Shown piece after piece: positions 43,301-64,000 of a stretch of DNA of 64,000 nucleotides. Position 1 is the stretch's first letter. The number at the start of each line of letters is the position of its first letter. A model generated the notes under the pieces. That model had not been told where the DNA came from. It ran no database searches and was given only the letters and a program-made list of their open reading frames with translations. Source of the DNA: Xiphophorus maculatus (lineage: Eukaryota > Chordata > Actinopteri > Cyprinodontiformes > Poeciliidae); the NCBI RefSeq assembly GCF_002775205.1, contig NC_036453.1, positions 25,776,713 through 25,840,712 of the forward strand. The letters run 5' to 3'. The position numbers were made by a program, and so were the translations under genes.

Positions 43301-44325
43301 GAAATGTACAAAATATAAAAGAATGATGTGAATCTTAAAAGCAAATAAATACAAGCAAATACATCACAGCTGGTCACACTTTTTGGTTTCAAGAGCCCTT
43401 CTATAGAGGACACCCTGCAAGCAGACACACAAACTCAAATTAAAGGTCAAAACTGCAAACACATTATACATTCTCCATTACCCGCTTTGTGATAAAATGG
43501 AGTGTCTTTAAAATCTGTGTAAACCCTTGAGCATAAAAGTACAGAAATCACTTACAGTGTGTGTCCTCTGTTTTCATTAATGCAGATTTCTGAGGTCAAG
43601 ATGGAGGAACGCGAAGGGCTGCACTGGATATTAGATGGTTCTGGCCTGGAAAGAGTTTTATTCTTATACGGAATTGCTTGAAATCTGTCCAGTGAAATGA
43701 AAGAAATACCCAAACGATGCAAGAGGGATGTCTCGATATGGATCTTTTGTCCCAGAAACTGATGAGTCATTTAAAAATTGACAGTGAATCGGTTTTAACT
43801 CACAGCGACTGAAATACTATCCCAGTCTCAATATGCTGCTCCGGCGAGCTTAGCTTGGTTCCGAAGGGCTACTAAAATCATCTGACAAAGAATCACCTAA
43901 TATGTGTAAATATTTATCATTTGTTACTAAGAAACGTATCCGACTCAAATGCATCTTGCTCGTGCTGACGGTGCTGCCCTGTGGAGCAATTAGCTCAAGA
44001 GCAAGGCTAACGCTAGCATGCTTGATATGATTTGTCTAGTAACATATTTCAATGCTTTTCTGGTTAAATATCTACAGCCAAAACTTTGAGAAACAGTTCT
44101 CCTGCTTTATAAACCTATTTTTTTAATGTCAAAAAATTTAATAACTGGTGTTTCAGCTGCTTTTTGTGCTGCTCTCTCTCCTGAGGACGGGGCGGGTCAT
44201 GACTGAAACACAAAGGAAACCCCAACAAACATTACAGTCTCTCTTTCATGGCATAAGTTAAGATAGAGTGAAAAATACTTAATTGTTACAGAATACCCTG
44301 ATTTTTTTTAGATGAACAAAGTAAT
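40365..44325. other. Convergent interval between P2RX1 and CAMKK1, left part
   Basis: Starts with the P2RX1 3' UTR, with AATAAA at 40356-40361 and again at 40528-40533. The rest is AT-rich and without recognised exons. Distal parts may be CAMKK1 3' UTR, but no poly(A) site can be fixed. Confidence 0.45.
40401..40411 (+). other. Possible alternative P2RX1 terminal exon
   Basis: A pyrimidine-rich tract ending CACTCTTTAG precedes CAGAAGTGA. If GAG|GTATCT at about 40320 is used as a donor, the protein would end EAEQK rather than running through to the stop at 40358-40360, with an intron of only about 80 bp. The acceptor looks good and the donor looks moderate. Confidence 0.3.
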
Positions 44326-44346
44326 GTTTAAAGTATAGAACAAGGG

Positions 44347-44534
44347 GTTTTTGAAGTGAACAGATTAGCTTCAGACAAACGGCTATAATTTCTTTATAAT
44401 TTTATATTCATATTTATTAGTTATTGGGTTTTACATTTATGTCTTGATTAAAGACGATTGCTCTGTAGTATCTCTTACACATGCCTGAGCGGTGTATCAA
44501 TGGGGTGGCCAGGCAAGACATTTTTCTGTCACCC
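44347..44534. repeat. 188-bp insertion with 17-bp flanking direct repeats, copy 1
   Basis: Perfect 17-bp direct repeats AAAGTATAGAACAAGGG flank it at 44330-44346 and 44535-44551. The inserted segment is identical to 46791-46981 (191 bp, including three shared flanking bases). It lies downstream of the CAMKK1 stop. On the minus strand it encodes a short open frame ending in VKPNN that resembles no family I know. Confidence 0.9.
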
Positions 44535-46097
44535 AAAGTATAGAACAAGGGTTTTTTTTCCCACAAGCCTTTCGCACTAAAATAAAACTTTAAAAACTGG
44601 GTTTGCAAATTGCAGCTGCTCGTTTCATTGGGCTGCAGCATAAGACTCCGACAGCTGTTGGGGGTTTATTTTAGTTTGGGACTGATGCAGGTGTTATAAA
44701 AATAGATTGGTACTCAGAGCCGATCGAGGGATTGGATTAGGACATCCCTACTGTACAGCTGAGTCCGCAGAGACTGAGTAAACTACAAGTGTCGGTTTCT
44801 GAGTCGGTGCCAACTGTTCTGAGTAACTGTGAACTTTACTTATGAAAAAATCTGTGCATTTCCTCTTCTGTCACGCTTTATGAGGCCGTAAAGCTCACGA
44901 CCTTCACTCATCTCTCTCTGTTATGGTTTATGACATTTTTTTTTTTCAAAGGTCAGCCAAGCAGTTCAGTAAGGGAACAGTTTTTGAAAATGACAAAGCA
45001 ACATATTTTTCTCGGAACCTCAGAATGATCTGGTGATGCATGTACAGATAATTTTTTTGTTTTTCTTTTTTTCTTAGCAAATACAAAAAAGAATCTTAAT
45101 GAACTGGCACACGTTTAACCATTTGCATACAAACTGTTGAACCTGAAGGTGACTTGCTTCCCTTTTTTTTTAATTAACGTTAAACAAAAAATGCCCTTCA
45201 CTGAATGTCCAGTGGAAAAAAAAAATCCTGAGCAAAAACGCAAACAAATTTCCATATATGTATGTATCATATATTTACAGTTTTGATAACACTCCAGGAG
45301 TTCTCGTCTGCGTTTCTATCCACCGTTCAGAATGCCGCATTTTAAAAGTCCTCTCTGTTATTTACATTAAAAGCAGAGATTGTGTTTGACAGCAGTGATA
45401 ATCGCAGAGTAGGAGCAGAAGCGTGAACTAACCTGCCAACACTGGAGTCACTTGATGTCAGACAGCAGGGGGCAGTGCCATTCAAAATGTGTGCATGCAT
45501 AGCAAAGCCAACGTCCTTTCTGCTCGACGTTGTAGAGCTGGTCCATGAAGGCAGAACGGAGGCTTTTCACACTGCCTTCCTTGTAAACGTTACCGACGGC
45601 ACCGGTGTGAGAAAAAAAAGGGCTGCGACAGGAACAAGGAATCAGGCTCTAAAATTAAAAAGACTGATCAGCAGTCAGAAGCCCTGTAGTTCACTGAAGA
45701 GACGAACCAGTATGGTTAACATGCTAGTCAGAGAGAAACTGTTGAGTAGATCCTGTAGATGATCTGATAATGAGCATGCATGGAAATAAAGAAAGATTTC
45801 CTTTTTTTTTTTTTTTTTTTACTTTAGTGTGCAAACCAAGTGGACCCAGTGAGAAAAAAGCTGTTCTCACTGGGTCAGCGGTGTCACCTGTAAGCTGTTG
45901 AGCTCAGAAATCCAGAATGAACAGAAGAAAATGAAGAATTTTCTAAAATCAAGCCAAGTTAGCGTTAGCATCTGCGAGCGATATTTCACATTTATAGATC
46001 CATTTATTTACACGGTTTACTGTGGCACTGATTGGAGCTGGGTGAAGGCGTGGAGCGCACAGTGGTCAAAGCAGAAAGCTCGGCTTCCCGTCGCGCC

Positions 46098-63320
<17,223 letters not shown>

Positions 63321-64000
63321 CTGCAATATTAAGTAGGTGAAACGGAGAATGTTGAGTTATTCAAGCCAGAATAACACATTGTTCAAAATGTGCAGAATTT
63401 AGCTTCATCAAACTGTACATTTGGATTTTTTAAAAATATACTGATGCATTAGGCAGGGACAATGGACATTAATTAACATTTCTGTAAGTTCACCAAAAGT
63501 AGCCAAAAAGGCTATTTTTCTTGCAGCATTTGTCTTGCTGAAAACAAACACAAAATAAGGCTAAAATGACTCAACTACACACATTTTGTGAATAAAAATA
63601 CATTCAGTACAAACAGTACATATAAACTTTAATTTTTGTTCATTAAAAGGAGTCAACTCATGACCAGAGAATGCTCAGACATCTCCAAAACAACAGAGAA
63701 AATCCTTCTTTTATTCTTTTCTTTTTATTCTTTTACAGTATCAGGTTGAGATATCAGCGACGCTCTTCTACATCTGCTGTGTGTTTTGGCTGTGTGGTGC
63801 CTCAGGGGTCAAAACTAGGAGACTTTCTCCTCTCTCCGTGTCTCCTGCCATTTGATTTCATTTTGAGGCAATTTGGAATTTGATTTTGTTGTTATGCTGA
63901 CGACTTTCGAGTTTACATTCCCGGACTTTGTTCTTCCCTTGTTACGATGTCTAAATAAAATCAAGGCATGGACGGATTGACCGAATAAAACCGTGCAAGT

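Noticed and set aside
45475-45762. 95-codon plus-strand frame and other frames near 45.5-46.5 kb
   Set aside because: They overlap or oppose the CAMKK1 terminal exon and its flanks and show no family similarity.

Overview
The window is vertebrate nuclear DNA, almost certainly from a ray-finned (teleost) fish. It has split genes with GT-AG introns, AT-rich intergenic DNA, and fish-type repeats: a tRNA-derived SINE with an ATGG tail, an L1 relic, hAT and TTAA-flanked MITEs, and solo LTRs. No bacterial, plasmid, CRISPR or standalone RNA gene is seen.

Four conserved protein-coding genes account for the coding content. Minus strand, 1.2-3.9 kb: complete six-exon C1QBP (mitochondrial matrix p32, 289 aa). 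Minus strand, 6.0-13.9 kb: complete twelve-exon DHX33 (DEAH-box RNA helicase, 681 aa). Plus strand, 19.6-40.4 kb: thirteen-exon P2RX1 (ATP-gated P2X channel, 432 aa). Minus strand, 46.1 kb to beyond the right edge: the C-terminal 10-11 coding exons of CAMKK1 (Ca2+/calmodulin-dependent protein kinase kinase 1). The CAMKK1 N-terminal exons lie past base 64000. P2RX1 and CAMKK1 converge on a repeat-bearing interval at 40.4-46.1 kb. The region 14-19.4 kb between DHX33 and P2RX1 has no recognisable gene. The four genes are not an operon. C1QBP and DHX33 both carry a CACGTG E-box just upstream of the start codon.

The most unusual item is a 2.9 kb mobile element that nearly fills P2RX1 intron 6 (33328-36230). 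It has about 32-bp terminal inverted repeats, a 4-bp target duplication (AAAT), and one intact open frame of 320-327 codons. Around ten copies of a 15-bp word, TGTCAACACCGTCAG, sit in both orientations on both sides of that frame. The frame keeps the basic N-terminus and Cys-rich C-terminus of a large fish transposon protein family, but I see no catalytic core. It therefore looks like an internally deleted, possibly repressor-type derivative.

Other mobile DNA: a non-autonomous hAT element with a perfect 8-bp target duplication in DHX33; a hAT-like MITE ending 19 bp from a DHX33 splice donor; a SINE with a 15-bp target duplication and a truncated sister copy; two solo LTRs; TTAA-type MITEs; and a 188-bp insertion with 17-bp direct repeats in the C1 interval whose exact twin lies 2.4 kb away.
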